Shown here: piece by piece, positions 9,120-17,090 of the stretch
Layout of the letters: each line of letters opens with the position of its first letter
Numbering within the stretch: position 1 is the first letter of the stretch
DNA from: Pelosinus sp. UFO1
GTDB taxonomy: Bacteria; Bacillota; Negativicutes; DSM-13327
Assembly: GCF_000725345.1 (NCBI RefSeq)
Contig: NZ_CP008852.1
Location: 3,960,001-4,024,000, forward strand
Direction: 5' to 3'
Length of the DNA stretch: 64,000 nt
The notes under the pieces: model-generated
Databases searched by the model: none
Told to the model about the DNA's origin: nothing
Seen by the model: the letters and a program-made list of their open reading frames with translations, nothing else
Translations under genes and position numbers: made by a program

Positions 9120-9249
9120 GATGTTATTTATAGTTACTTAATCATTCTTTTATATTTTGAGTAGACTTGAACGACATACCTAACTAACATCAATACCCAT
9201 GACTTCAGAACCTTCCCTATAATACAGGCAGGTTCTTTCCTATTCGGAC

Positions 9250-9280
9250 ATAAAAACAGAGACGCAACCGAATGCGTCTC
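9250..9280 (-). terminator. Terminator of the lemA-RR-HK operon
   Basis: GAGACGCA stem (9059 series: arms 9259-9266 and 9273-9280) followed on the minus strand by TGTTTTTATG. Confidence 0.85.
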
Positions 9281-9331
9281 ATGATAGATTTTCTATATCG
9301 TTTTGAACTACCTGTCTCATTCTCACATGTA

Positions 9332-10507
9332 TTACGAGAGATTCCCCTTATCCTGACTGCTTTCTTCCAGACCAACTGGTAACAGTATTTGAAAAACACT
9401 TCCTTCTCCCAACTTACTTTTGACTGCTACCCGGCCGCCATGAATTTCCACAAGTTGCTTAACAATAGCCAGTCCTAAGCCCGATCCACCGCTTTTTCTA
9501 TCTCGCGACTTGTCCCCCCGATAGAAATGGTCGAAGATATGAGGTATATCCTCTTGTGCAATACCAGGCCCGTTATCAACGACTGAAACCTTAAGCCATG
9601 ATCGACCTTCTATTTCTTCCTGCACAGTAACAACCTTTACAATACTCTTAGTTGGAGAATAACGAATGGCATTCACTAGAATGTTATAAAACACCTGGTT
9701 GAGCCGATCTGCATCGGCTTCAAGCTCCGGCAATTTTTCGTCTAACATGCAATCCACGCGGATGTCCTTCTCATCCGCTAGCGGTTTAAGCATGTACACA
9801 GCTCGACTAACAATTTGATTGACATGTGTACTGTTTTTTTCCAACGCTAACTGACGAACTTCGGCTAACGACAAATCACGAAGGTCTGTAATGAGGCGAT
9901 TGAGCCGGATAGCTTCTTCATGTAAGGAAGAAAGTTGTTCCTGACTCGGTTCAATCACACCATCTACCATCCCCTCTAAGTGTCCTTGAATTATGGCAAG
10001 CGGTGTCCGAAGCTCATGAGCGACATTGGCTAAGAATTGTCGACGCAAGTTGGTATTGAGCGCCAATGTTTCGGCCATCCGGTTAAAGATAGCAGCTAAG
10101 TGACCCACTTCATCTTTCGTTTCCACCGACACTTGCTGATCAAAATTTCCTTTTTCAATTTGCTCTGCAGCGCGGCTCAAATTGCGGAGCGGTACGGTAA
10201 TGCTGCGAGCTACGAAATAACTAGCAGCAAGACCGGCTGCCAAAACGGCCATCCCTACCCAAATAAGCGATTTGTGGACAGAAGCCAAAAAAGTTTCTTC
10301 TGGTGGTCCCATGACAAAAGCCACCGTCGAATTGCCGACATCCGTATGCTTCATCATGCCATTTTGCCCCATTTCCATCTTCTGCACTACTAAATACTCT
10401 TTGAAATGCTCATTCATCTGTCCATTGGTCAAGTAAACCAGTAATAATACCGTAAACGCCACCGCCAAAAACATCACGCCTGTAATGCGGTAAGTAATAC
10501 TATTCAT
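9332..10507 (-). CDS. Sensor histidine kinase with short Met/His-rich sensor loop
   Basis: A 391-aa kinase. TM1 is at about 9-27, an extracytoplasmic loop at 28-79, TM2 at 81-101 and HAMP at about 100-152. The dimerisation helix has phospho-acceptor His164 in AHELRTP, and the ATPase domain has N (NILVNAIRYSP), G1 (VDNGPGIA), F and G2 (GGSGLGLAI) boxes. The loop of about 50 residues holds six Met and three His, which suggests metal sensing (inference). The start at 10507 overlaps the regulator stop by 8 nt (translational coupling). The 62-residue upstream extension would lie inside the regulator gene and is rejected. Confidence 0.93.
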   Translation of the reverse strand: MNSITYRITGVMFLAVAFTVLLLVYLTNGQMNEHFKEYLVVQKMEMGQNGMMKHTDVGNSTVAFVMGPPEETFLASVHKSLIWVGMAVLAAGLAASYFVARSITVPLRNLSRAAEQIEKGNFDQQVSVETKDEVGHLAAIFNRMAETLALNTNLRRQFLANVAHELRTPLAIIQGHLEGMVDGVIEPSQEQLSSLHEEAIRLNRLITDLRDLSLAEVRQLALEKNSTHVNQIVSRAVYMLKPLADEKDIRVDCMLDEKLPELEADADRLNQVFYNILVNAIRYSPTKSIVKVVTVQEEIEGRSWLKVSVVDNGPGIAQEDIPHIFDHFYRGDKSRDRKSGGSGLGLAIVKQLVEIHGGRVAVKSKLGEGSVFQILLPVGLEESSQDKGNLS

Positions 10508-11195
10508 CGACTTCACCAGCAAATTTGTAGCCAATCCCATATACCGTTTGAATATGCTGAGGTTCCTTCGGATTAATCTCGATTTTGCGACGCAAGTTCT
10601 TAATATGTGCGTCAATTGTCCGTTCATACCCTTCAAAGCTATACCCTTGGATTTGTTCGACAATCTGCAGGCGGCTATAAACCTTACCAGCATTGGCTGC
10701 TAATAGTTCCATAATTTTAAACTCGGTAGGCGTCACTTCCACAGTATGGCCACCGTTGGTAACTTGGTGACGTTCTAAGTCAATGATTAGATTTCCCACT
10801 TGAATTGGCTCGCTCCGCACCACCTCTTTATTTGCACGGCGCAAAATGGCTTTGGCCCGAGCGACTACTTCTTTGGGACTAAAAGGCTTTGTCACGTAGT
10901 CATCTGCACCAATTTCCAGACCGATTAATCTGTCGCTTTCTTCATCTCGGGCAGTAAGCATAATGATGGGAATATCATTATCCTTACGGATTTTTCGGCA
11001 GACATCCAATCCATCAAGACCAGGCAACATCAAATCTAACACCATAATATCTGGCTTCTTTTCCCGCACTACCTGCAATGCATCTAGGCCATCATTAACC
11101 GAATACGTTATACAGCCTTCTTTTTCGAAATATGTTCTCAAAAGATTAACTAGTTTCACATCATCGTCGACAATTAATACTGAATATTGGGCCAT
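10500..11195 (-). CDS. OmpR/PhoB-family response regulator, proposed master of the TTCATA regulon
   Basis: A 231-aa regulator. The receiver domain (about 4-116) has acidic pair Asp10/Asp11, phospho-acceptor Asp54 (VLDLMLP), Thr81 and Lys103. The C-terminal winged helix (about 130-228) has the OmpR-type TPTEFKIMELL and RTIDAHIKNLRRK segments. Such regulators bind head-to-tail on direct repeats with about 11-bp period, which is what 12 promoters here show, including that of its own operon. ATG 11195 is chosen for the GAGGGGGG site. Assignment to the repeats is inference from co-location and family behaviour. Confidence 0.93.
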   Translation of the reverse strand: MAQYSVLIVDDDVKLVNLLRTYFEKEGCITYSVNDGLDALQVVREKKPDIMVLDLMLPGLDGLDVCRKIRKDNDIPIIMLTARDEESDRLIGLEIGADDYVTKPFSPKEVVARAKAILRRANKEVVRSEPIQVGNLIIDLERHQVTNGGHTVEVTPTEFKIMELLAANAGKVYSRLQIVEQIQGYSFEGYERTIDAHIKNLRRKIEINPKEPQHIQTVYGIGYKFAGEVDE

Positions 11196-11280
11196 AAGAA
11201 GCCCCCCTCTCATACAACATTCACATTCTACTATTCATCCTTTGACCATTTTCTTCCTCTTTCGGCAACTTGTCTTACTG

Positions 11281-11838
11281 TTAAAACTTAACTTGCGGCA
11301 CTTGTTTAGCTCCTTCATCGGCTTTAAAATATTCCATGGGATCAAATCCGTAATATCTAGCAAATATACTGGCCGGCAGCGAACGAATGGTTGTGTTATA
11401 AAGCTGTACACTTTCGTTATAATCCTTACGGGCCACTGCAATGCGATTTTCAGTTCCCGATAATTCATCCATCAATGCTCGGAAATTTTTATCCGCTTTC
11501 AAATTCGGATAGTTTTCAGCAATTACCAAGAGCCGACTCAGAGCAGTATTTAATTCCCCATTCGCCTCAGCCTTAGCACTCGGTCCTTGGGCACCGCCCA
11601 GTTTCGCCCTGGCATCAGCCACCGCCTGAATCGCTTGCTGCTCATGGGCAGCATATCCCTTCACCGTACTAACGAGATTAGGAATTAAGTCAGCTCTCCG
11701 CTGAAGCTGGTTTTCAATCTGACTCCATTTGCCACCAACGTTTTCACTCATATTTATCAAACTGTTATAGCTTGAAATTCCACCTATGACTAGCATGGCG
11801 ACTATGGCTATAATGATCCATACAGTCCTATTCATCAT
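11281..11838 (-). CDS. lemA: LemA family protein
   Basis: A 185-aa protein with an N-terminal membrane anchor at about 5-22 (outside-facing body), then the LemA helical bundle with WSQIENQLQRRADLIPNLV and the C-terminal FARYYGFDPMEYF. The start is ATG after AAGGAGGAAAAT. It is the first gene of lemA-RR-HK. LemA is commonly paired with TPM-domain proteins, and such a protein lies at 17091 in the same proposed regulon. Its molecular function is not settled, though it is associated with envelope stress. Confidence 0.92.
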   Translation of the reverse strand: MMNRTVWIIIAIVAMLVIGGISSYNSLINMSENVGGKWSQIENQLQRRADLIPNLVSTVKGYAAHEQQAIQAVADARAKLGGAQGPSAKAEANGELNTALSRLLVIAENYPNLKADKNFRALMDELSGTENRIAVARKDYNESVQLYNTTIRSLPASIFARYYGFDPMEYFKADEGAKQVPQVKF

Positions 11839-11865
11839 ATTTTCCTCCTTACCTTCTTTATCTCT

Positions 11866-11910
11866 AGTATACAGTTTTATTGTGAAGAAGTTTTGAAGAT
11901 CATATGAAGA
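11866..11910 (-). promoter_or_regulatory. TTCATA direct-repeat promoter, site 4 (lemA-RR-HK, autoregulation)
   Basis: TGAA on the plus strand at 11883, 11894 and 11905. The proximal TTCACA (11886-11881) is 9 nt from -10 TATACT (11871-11866). It drives the operon encoding the presumed regulator. Confidence 0.9.
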
Positions 11911-11954
11911 ACTTATGGGAATTCACAAGGTTTTCCCATTTTCTATAGCAATCA

Positions 11955-11982
11955 AATAGCCCTTCCGTATGGAAGGGCTATT
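11955..11982 (-). terminator. Hairpin terminator of the small exported protein gene
   Basis: Perfect 12-bp arms AATAGCCCTTCC / GGAAGGGCTATT around GTAT. The T-tract is short. Confidence 0.75.
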
Positions 11983-11986
11983 ACTA

Positions 11987-12175
11987 TTACATGTGATGAC
12001 CAGAATGCTCGTTACCACCGTCTTTCGGAGCATCCTGGGGCGGTGCTGGCTGCTCTTGATTTGTCTCTTCGGCGGCAAATACCGTAGCCGTGGTCGGCAG
12101 CAAAACCGTACCCGATATAAATACTGCTGTTAACGCAGCAAAAATGATTCCTGTTACTTTTTTATTCATTGTCAT
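11987..12175 (-). CDS. Small exported protein with His/Met tail
   Basis: A 62-aa protein with a signal peptide (cleavage near VFA-AEE). The mature part is only about 30 residues, Pro/Gln/Asp-rich, and ends NEHSGHHM, a plausible metal-binding tail. The start at 12175 is placed after GGGGAGAATA; 12169 is an alternative and 12187 has no room for a site. A four-copy repeat promoter lies about 100 nt upstream and a hairpin lies directly downstream, so it is a single-gene unit. No family recognised. Confidence 0.7.
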   Translation of the reverse strand: MTMNKKVTGIIFAALTAVFISGTVLLPTTATVFAAEETNQEQPAPPQDAPKDGGNEHSGHHM

Positions 12176-12280
12176 TATTCTCCCCATTCCTCTTTTTGTT
12201 ATTCTCTATGTACTCCTATAGCGTTATGTCCACTTTTTAAACCCCAAAGCTTATAATTCTTACTGGTTTATATAGTTTTT

Positions 12281-12341
12281 ATTATACTAAACATATGTGA
12301 AGAACTTATGAAGAAAGTTTGAAGAACTTATGAAATTTCTT
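12281..12341 (-). promoter_or_regulatory. TTCATA direct-repeat promoter, site 5
   Basis: TGAA on the plus strand at 12298, 12309, 12320 and 12331. The proximal TTCACA (12301-12296) is 9 nt from a consensus -10 TATAAT (12286-12281). Confidence 0.92.
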
Positions 12342-12393
12342 CTAATAGTATTAAAGGAGTCAGTTTATTAAGTATCTATACCTTAATACCCCT

Positions 12394-12425
12394 AAAAAAG
12401 GATGGTCAATATATCATCCTTTTTT
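12394..12425 (-). terminator. Terminator of the TVP38 gene
   Basis: AAAAAAGGATG / CATCCTTTTTT stem, T-rich on both strands. Confidence 0.82.
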
Positions 12426-12476
12426 CTCCTAGATACCATTTTTCGCTTTTACTACAACCAATGCCTATTTATTTGC

Positions 12477-13154
12477 TTATGCATTTCCATGTTGCACTTT
12501 GCTTCGCCTATACCACCATAAAGCCAGATATACTCCAACAACTAAAGCTGCTACTACTATGAGCCGAGTCATGTTTTCTCCAGCAAATACAATATCATGG
12601 CCAAGTAAGACTTTTATCACTACCGGTGGTAATTTACCAAGCACTGTTGCCAGAAAAAAATCCCGAAATGACATGCGGCTAATGGCTGCAACGGCCGTAA
12701 TAATACCCGATGGAGCTAATGGAAGCAGACGAGCTATTAATAAAGCCTTAAAACCATTGGCTGCGCTGTAATCATCCACCTGCTTAAGATACTTACTTTT
12801 AGTAATCCATCCTTCCACTATTTGACGAAAGAAGTACCGGGCGAAAACAAACATGACTAGTGCCCCAATCACTTCTCCTGACCAAGAAATGACAATACCC
12901 CAAAATAGCCCATAGATGATGCCTGCTGCCCCTGATAAAATCATAAAGGGAAAAACAATCGTAAAAGTCATAACCACAAATAGGGCCAGTGTTATCACTA
13001 CCGACCATTCACCAAAAGAACGTAAGTACTCAGCCAAGGCAGAAATATCACCATGCTTGATGATGCCATATGCTTCTTGAAAAAACTCCGGCTGCCACAG
13101 ATAGGTCAGCCCAACCAATGTAATAATAACTAGCCAGCCCCACAATTTATTCAT
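12477..13154 (-). CDS. TVP38/TMEM64 (VTT/DedA superfamily) membrane protein
   Basis: A 225-aa integral membrane protein with about five to six helices. The VTT core FPFMILSGAAGIIYGLFWG and RLLPLAPSGIITAVAA are characteristic of the TVP38/TMEM64 branch. These proteins are thought to move lipids or ions; bacterial members affect envelope homeostasis and metal or selenite handling. The ATG at 13154 follows AAAGGAAGATTATTT. The longer frame to 13187 has no site. It has its own repeat promoter and terminator. Confidence 0.88.
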   Translation of the reverse strand: MNKLWGWLVIITLVGLTYLWQPEFFQEAYGIIKHGDISALAEYLRSFGEWSVVITLALFVVMTFTIVFPFMILSGAAGIIYGLFWGIVISWSGEVIGALVMFVFARYFFRQIVEGWITKSKYLKQVDDYSAANGFKALLIARLLPLAPSGIITAVAAISRMSFRDFFLATVLGKLPPVVIKVLLGHDIVFAGENMTRLIVVAALVVGVYLALWWYRRSKVQHGNA

Positions 13155-13237
13155 AAATAATCTTCCTTTTCTATAATAATGATTCATTATTTATCTTGTT
13201 ATATACTCTCGTAACTAATCTATATATCTTAATTCTT

Positions 13238-13290
13238 ATCATACTATAACAATATGAAAAACTGATGAAAATCCCTTGAAGAACTAATAA
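13238..13290 (-). promoter_or_regulatory. TTCATA direct-repeat promoter, site 6 (TVP38)
   Basis: TGAA on the plus strand at 13255, 13266 and 13277, with a degenerate TAAA at 13288. The proximal TTCATA (13258-13253) is 9 nt from -10 TATGAT (13243-13238). Confidence 0.88.
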
Positions 13291-13401
13291 AACTTCATCG
13301 GCTTATTGAAATCAGAGCAATTTTATCTGCAAACGTTTGAGTATATGGACCATTAAAAAGAAGAATAGTATACATATATTACTATAAACCATATCAAAAT
13401 T

Positions 13402-13483
13402 AAAAGTAGACTAAAAGGACTGAGTCCTGTACAATACAGGATTCAGTCCTCAAATAGCTGCTTAATAATTTTTGTCTACTTTT
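13402..13483 (-). terminator. Nested terminator hairpins after the NlpC gene
   Basis: The inner hairpin at 13417-13450 has 16-nt arms (AGGACTGA...TCAGTCCT, one mismatch). It is enclosed by the arms AAAAGTAGAC / GTCTACTTTT at 13402 and 13474. The rest of 13290-13525 shows no gene. Confidence 0.75.
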
Positions 13484-13525
13484 TGGGGTCAGTTCAAAAA
13501 TGCTGGCAGCCTTTTTAATGCAATT

Positions 13526-14215
13526 TTAGCGTAATATTCGTTTCGCCCCAATATATCTTGGTGCCCAGTAGGAATTGTCCATGCGAGCAATTGATACACC
13601 GTGGCTTGATGACGAATTAATAAACAGGCCATTACCAATGTAGATACCATTGTGTGATGGTCCTGGTGCATATGTAGTAAAGAACACCATATCTCCCGGC
13701 TGCAGATTGTCATAACTAACAGGAACACCTAATTCGTACTGCTCATCGGCAGTGCGTGGCAGGTTTATGCCATTTAGCCTGAAAACATACTGGGTGAAGC
13801 CCGAACAATCGAATCCTTGGGGAGTATCTCCGCCCCACAAATATGGAATTCCTTGAAGCCTTTTACTTGTTTGAATGATGTTGTCGATAAGGTACCGGCT
13901 TCTCTGGCCCCGGCTGACTTGGCTGTTGCCGCTCCGCAAGGCATCCCATGTCTGATAACCAACGATACCGTCAGCATCTAGTCCGCTATTTGCTTGAAAG
14001 TTTTCAACAGCTGCCTCAGTCAAATTCCCATAAACGCCATCGGCACTCGGGATGTTATAGCCGAGACTTTGTAACCGTTCCTGAAGAAAAGTTACCTCAG
14101 ATCCCCTATCTCCAGGCCGAAGAATATCTGCTGCGTGAGCTCCTACCGGAGTTAACAAAGCAAATGAGATCGCTACTGCAATGGATGCGATGACTTTTGG
14201 TATAAACGTATTCAC
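13526..14215 (-). CDS. Peptidoglycan-binding NlpC/P60 hydrolase under c-di-AMP riboswitch
   Basis: A 229-aa exported protein with a signal peptide ending near AHAAD. A PG_binding_1 domain (about 30-85, RGSEVTFLQERLQSLGY) is followed by a NlpC/P60 domain with Cys (FDCSG) and His (PSHNG). The third polar residue is Asn (FINSS), a known variant. I chose GTG 14215. The frame to 14296 runs backward through the riboswitch and is rejected. Expression appears to be set twice: by the repeat promoter at 14494 and by the cyclic di-AMP riboswitch in the leader. Confidence 0.9.
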   Translation of the reverse strand: MNTFIPKVIASIAVAISFALLTPVGAHAADILRPGDRGSEVTFLQERLQSLGYNIPSADGVYGNLTEAAVENFQANSGLDADGIVGYQTWDALRSGNSQVSRGQRSRYLIDNIIQTSKRLQGIPYLWGGDTPQGFDCSGFTQYVFRLNGINLPRTADEQYELGVPVSYDNLQPGDMVFFTTYAPGPSHNGIYIGNGLFINSSSSHGVSIARMDNSYWAPRYIGAKRILR

Positions 14216-14233
14216 TCTTGTTCCGCCTTTCTT

Positions 14234-14345
14234 CGCCTCCGGAGTTAGCTGTCGGGTTAGGGTCAGGCAATGCAACCCTGCGAAAAAACGCTTCACCCCA
14301 AAAACTTGGGTCCTCCGTACCTATACAGGATTCGGCGTATGTACT
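14234..14345 (-). ncRNA. Cyclic di-AMP (ydaO/yuaA) riboswitch
   Basis: On the minus strand the leader shows the ydaO hallmarks in order: CGCCGAATCC, GGTACGGAGGACCCA, TTGGGGTGAA, GCAGGGT and CCCGACAGCTAAC followed by CCGGAGGC. It sits directly before an NlpC/P60 gene, a typical context. Known ydaO switches turn expression off when c-di-AMP is high, and wall hydrolases are frequent targets. No clear separate terminator is visible between 14234 and the start codon. Confidence 0.9.
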
Positions 14346-14493
14346 GTAAAAAAGCTCCTAAATTCACCTCCTTAAATATAAACACCACCAGTCTTCTTAC
14401 CCCAGCAATAGTTTATTAAAACTGACTTCTAAAAGGAAATTACTCTACAAGAGGCCAAACTACAAGTGGGTGTATTCCAAGTGGGATATAACC

Positions 14494-14540
14494 ACTATAC
14501 CAAAAAAGTATGAATTTTTTATGAAGATCCCGTAAAATTT
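14494..14540 (-). promoter_or_regulatory. TTCATA direct-repeat promoter, site 7 (NlpC with riboswitch)
   Basis: TGAA on the plus strand at 14511 and 14522, with a degenerate TAAA at 14533. The proximal TTCATA (14514-14509) is 9 nt from -10 TATAGT (14499-14494). The transcript leader would be about 270 nt and includes the riboswitch. Confidence 0.8.
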
Positions 14541-14685
14541 GTATGGGCTGGTGAATTATTTCAGTTAAAAAGTACTATAGCCCGGTATCTTACTATTTGT
14601 TAGTAACACTTTAGTTATTGAAAATGCGCAGAAGGTGGTGGCATTGTCATTGAACCTAGCCAAGACCACTAACGTGACGATAAAA

Positions 14686-14715
14686 AATTGAGACTCGGTT
14701 TTCAGCCAGAGCCTC
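14686..14715 (-). terminator. Terminator-like hairpin
   Basis: Imperfect stem GAGGCTCTGG / CCGAGTCTC followed on the minus strand by AATTTTTTA. It ends whatever is transcribed through 14723-15065. Confidence 0.6.
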
Positions 14716-14722
14716 TTTGTTT

Positions 14723-14929
14723 TTAGCACTCAACATTCAAAGTATCTTTTATTTGGTCGCCAGTCACATCTAGATTCTTATAGTGAAGTACAACATCTAC
14801 GTTCTTCGCTAAATTTTTACGATAGGTAACTTGGATAGCTAAGTCTTTGACGACAATCTCCTGCAACCTAATAAAAAAATCGCGGTCACACGTCGGACTA
14901 TGAATGTAAGGAAAGCATGTTCTTTTTAT
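14723..14929 (-). pseudogene. Open frame without a start codon, possible gene remnant
   Basis: Minus-strand frame open from 14929 to TAA at 14725-14723. It reads as protein-like sequence (for example RDFFIRLQEIVVKDLAIQV and LHYKNLDVTGDQIKD) but has no ATG and no ribosome-binding site. Its 5' part overlaps the SHOCT gene in another frame. I do not recognise it. It could be the tail of a decayed gene or chance. Confidence 0.3.
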
Positions 14930-15065
14930 TTAGTATTTCCTTCACCCGCTGATACTCTTCATTGGTAATTTCACCATAGTATATCCCTGCTTTTAATAGT
15001 TCTATTGTATCAACTTTATCGTCTGGGCTATACCGAAAAATCGCTTTATACATCCAGGCCATCAT
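14898..15065 (-). CDS. Small SHOCT-domain protein (55 aa)
   Basis: Starts MMAWMYKAIFRY and ends in a SHOCT-type oligomerisation motif (ELLKAGIYYGEITNEEYQRV), the short C-terminal domain often found on small membrane or stress proteins. There is no membrane helix. GAGGAAG lies 12 nt upstream, and the repeat promoter is 45 nt upstream. It resembles the C-terminal half of the 80-aa SHOCT protein at 18115 (KGEITTDEYQRMKKEL), so the two may interact. Confidence 0.75.
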   Translation of the reverse strand: MMAWMYKAIFRYSPDDKVDTIELLKAGIYYGEITNEEYQRVKEILNKKNMLSLHS

Positions 15066-15107
15066 TATCTTCGTTCACTTCCTCAAATTTATTTTCCATT
15101 ACATCAT

Positions 15108-15165
15108 ATAATACCGAATTCATATGAATTTCTATTGAAAAACATATGAATTTATTGTGATCTTT
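15108..15165 (-). promoter_or_regulatory. TTCATA direct-repeat promoter, site 8 (55-aa SHOCT)
   Basis: TGAA on the plus strand at 15125, 15136 and 15147, then TGAT at 15158. The proximal TTCATA (15128-15123) is 9 nt from -10 TATTAT (15113-15108). Confidence 0.87.
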
Positions 15166-15247
15166 TAAATATGGCCCTTATATTGCCAAAAGAAGGTGAA
15201 TAATTTATGAATATCTTTTCTAAAACTCATTGAAGATTCCTATGAAG

Positions 15248-16930
15248 CTATTTTTTCATCTGACGAAAAATGCGAAAGAATAAATATAGCGTGCCTCCGA
15301 GTGCTACCAATAACAGATAATAGCCAGTGTGATGGATTTGTGCTTGAATTGGTCCCGCTCCTGAGTGCATCATAATAGCCGATGTTAGAAACATACTGGC
15401 AATGATCAAGCTATAGGAAATACGATTAATAGACTTGTCCAGCTTTTCTCCGATAAATTCAATACCACTAATGGTCAAGGGAATTTTCTTTTCGCCGCGG
15501 ATCATCCCCGAAAGAAAAGATGGTAACTCGCTGAACACAATCCGTAACTTTTTCTTCGTGGCAAGGGCATTTGCCAAAACCACCGTCTCACTAGGTCGCA
15601 CCAGAAGATTCTTATGTAAGAATTCTTCAATAATCGGCCGGGCAATCTCCAAAAAGTTGACGTTTGGGTCAATTTTTCGCGCATTCCCTTCAGCCAGAGC
15701 AAATGCTTTACCTAGCAGCAGTAACCGTTCCGGCATGCGGATACCATGCTTTTGCGAAACTTGCATCATGCCAAAAATCATTTTTCCTATCTCCAGTTTG
15801 CCCTGGGTCATCCCCTGAGACACGAAAAGCAGTTCAGCCATATCCTCATAATAATTTTGCCAGTTGGTATGTCCCGAAGATTGTCCCATCTCAAGCGCCA
15901 CATTCATCAACGCTTCCACATCGCTATTCTGTATCGCAGTGAAGTTTTCCACTAATCGTTCGGTCATACGCGGATCAGTACGCCCAACGATACCGAAATC
16001 CAGATATACAATTTCACCTGCAGGGGTCAGACGAATATTCCCGGAATGAGGGTCGCCGTGGAAGACACCATACAATAACACCTGGCGCAGAAAACTTTCT
16101 AAAAATTTGCTGGCTAGTTTCCGTCGAGCCGCCAAATCTAGTTTCCCTGCCGCTTCCTCGATACTTATGCCATCAATAAATTCCATCGTCAAAATATTCT
16201 CATTGCTGAGCCTCCACTCCACCTGTGGCGTACGAGCCAAACCCGCCCCGGCCAGTAACCGACTAAACAACTGGATATTACCGGCTTCCACAGCAAAATC
16301 AAATTCCTTACGGAGGGAATGGGAAAAAACCATGAAGCTATTTTCAATATCCAACAGTTTATACACTTCGGGCTGTTCGGCTAAAAATCCAACGATTTTT
16401 TGCAACACCATTAAGTCCAGTTCGATCTGATTGATAACCTCTGGCTTACGGACTTTGATCGCAACTTTACGACCATCTTGTAAGGTGGCTAAATGGGTCT
16501 GAGCAATGGATGCTACCCCTAATGGCTCCGGATCAATCGATACAAACCATTCTTTATAATCCGGCAAGTTCTCCGCGATTATTTCTTGTATGTGCGCAAA
16601 CGGTACTGGCGTCACTTGCTCCTGCAGCCGCTGTAAGGCATCGGTTACAAATACTGGCACAAAATCAGGCCGACTACTTAGAAATTGGCCGAGCTTAATA
16701 AACGTCGGCCCCAATTCTTCCAACATCAACGGTAATTTTTGTGCCAATCGCCGGAACTCTTCACTTTTAATTGTCTTGTCTAAAGCACCTGCCCGCCCCC
16801 AGGAACCGAAGGCAAAAAAACGTCGCAATCCCAAATCTCTTACCAAAAAACCAAAACCGTACCTGATAAATACACTCGCAATATGACGGGTTCTCGCCCG
16901 CACCGCATCTTCCCTATGCCATGTTGCCAT
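15248..16930 (-). CDS. AarF/UbiB-family atypical protein kinase
   Basis: A 560-aa protein of the ABC1/ADCK/UbiB family. The Ala-rich nucleotide loop is replaced in the usual family way (ASIAQTHLATL). The catalytic Lys is in VAIKVRKPEV, with HGDPHSGNI and YLDFGIVGR forming the catalytic and metal sites. Two C-terminal membrane helices (about 500-555) anchor it. In quinone-making bacteria UbiB supports ubiquinone biosynthesis; here a role in isoprenoid or lipid trafficking is possible. I start it at ATG 16930 behind AGGCGG; a GTG at 16936 is the alternative. Confidence 0.9.
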   Translation of the reverse strand: MATWHREDAVRARTRHIASVFIRYGFGFLVRDLGLRRFFAFGSWGRAGALDKTIKSEEFRRLAQKLPLMLEELGPTFIKLGQFLSSRPDFVPVFVTDALQRLQEQVTPVPFAHIQEIIAENLPDYKEWFVSIDPEPLGVASIAQTHLATLQDGRKVAIKVRKPEVINQIELDLMVLQKIVGFLAEQPEVYKLLDIENSFMVFSHSLRKEFDFAVEAGNIQLFSRLLAGAGLARTPQVEWRLSNENILTMEFIDGISIEEAAGKLDLAARRKLASKFLESFLRQVLLYGVFHGDPHSGNIRLTPAGEIVYLDFGIVGRTDPRMTERLVENFTAIQNSDVEALMNVALEMGQSSGHTNWQNYYEDMAELLFVSQGMTQGKLEIGKMIFGMMQVSQKHGIRMPERLLLLGKAFALAEGNARKIDPNVNFLEIARPIIEEFLHKNLLVRPSETVVLANALATKKKLRIVFSELPSFLSGMIRGEKKIPLTISGIEFIGEKLDKSINRISYSLIIASMFLTSAIMMHSGAGPIQAQIHHTGYYLLLVALGGTLYLFFRIFRQMKK

Positions 16931-16963
16931 TCCCACACCGCCTACAAAACATTATATAGTATC

Positions 16964-16991
16964 ATTATAGCCTTATGGATTGAGTTTTCAA
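16964..16991 (-). promoter_or_regulatory. Sigma-A-type promoter of the UbiB gene
   Basis: TTGAAA (16991-16986), 16-nt spacer, TATAAT (16969-16964). No direct repeats, so this gene is probably outside the regulon. Confidence 0.65.
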
Positions 16992-17090
16992 ACACAGTGT
17001 CCCGTTGCAATGCTCCCTGCCGACTCACTAACCACCACTTTAGCAAGCCTGTCTAGATGAAAGGTAAGTATAATGTTTAAGCACGATAAT

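Noticed and set aside
15197-15211. Extra pair of TGAA half sites upstream of the SHOCT promoter
   Set aside because: Two copies at 11 bp, but no -10 hexamer at the conserved 9-nt distance; the further TGAA pair at 15231/15243 is 12 bp apart.
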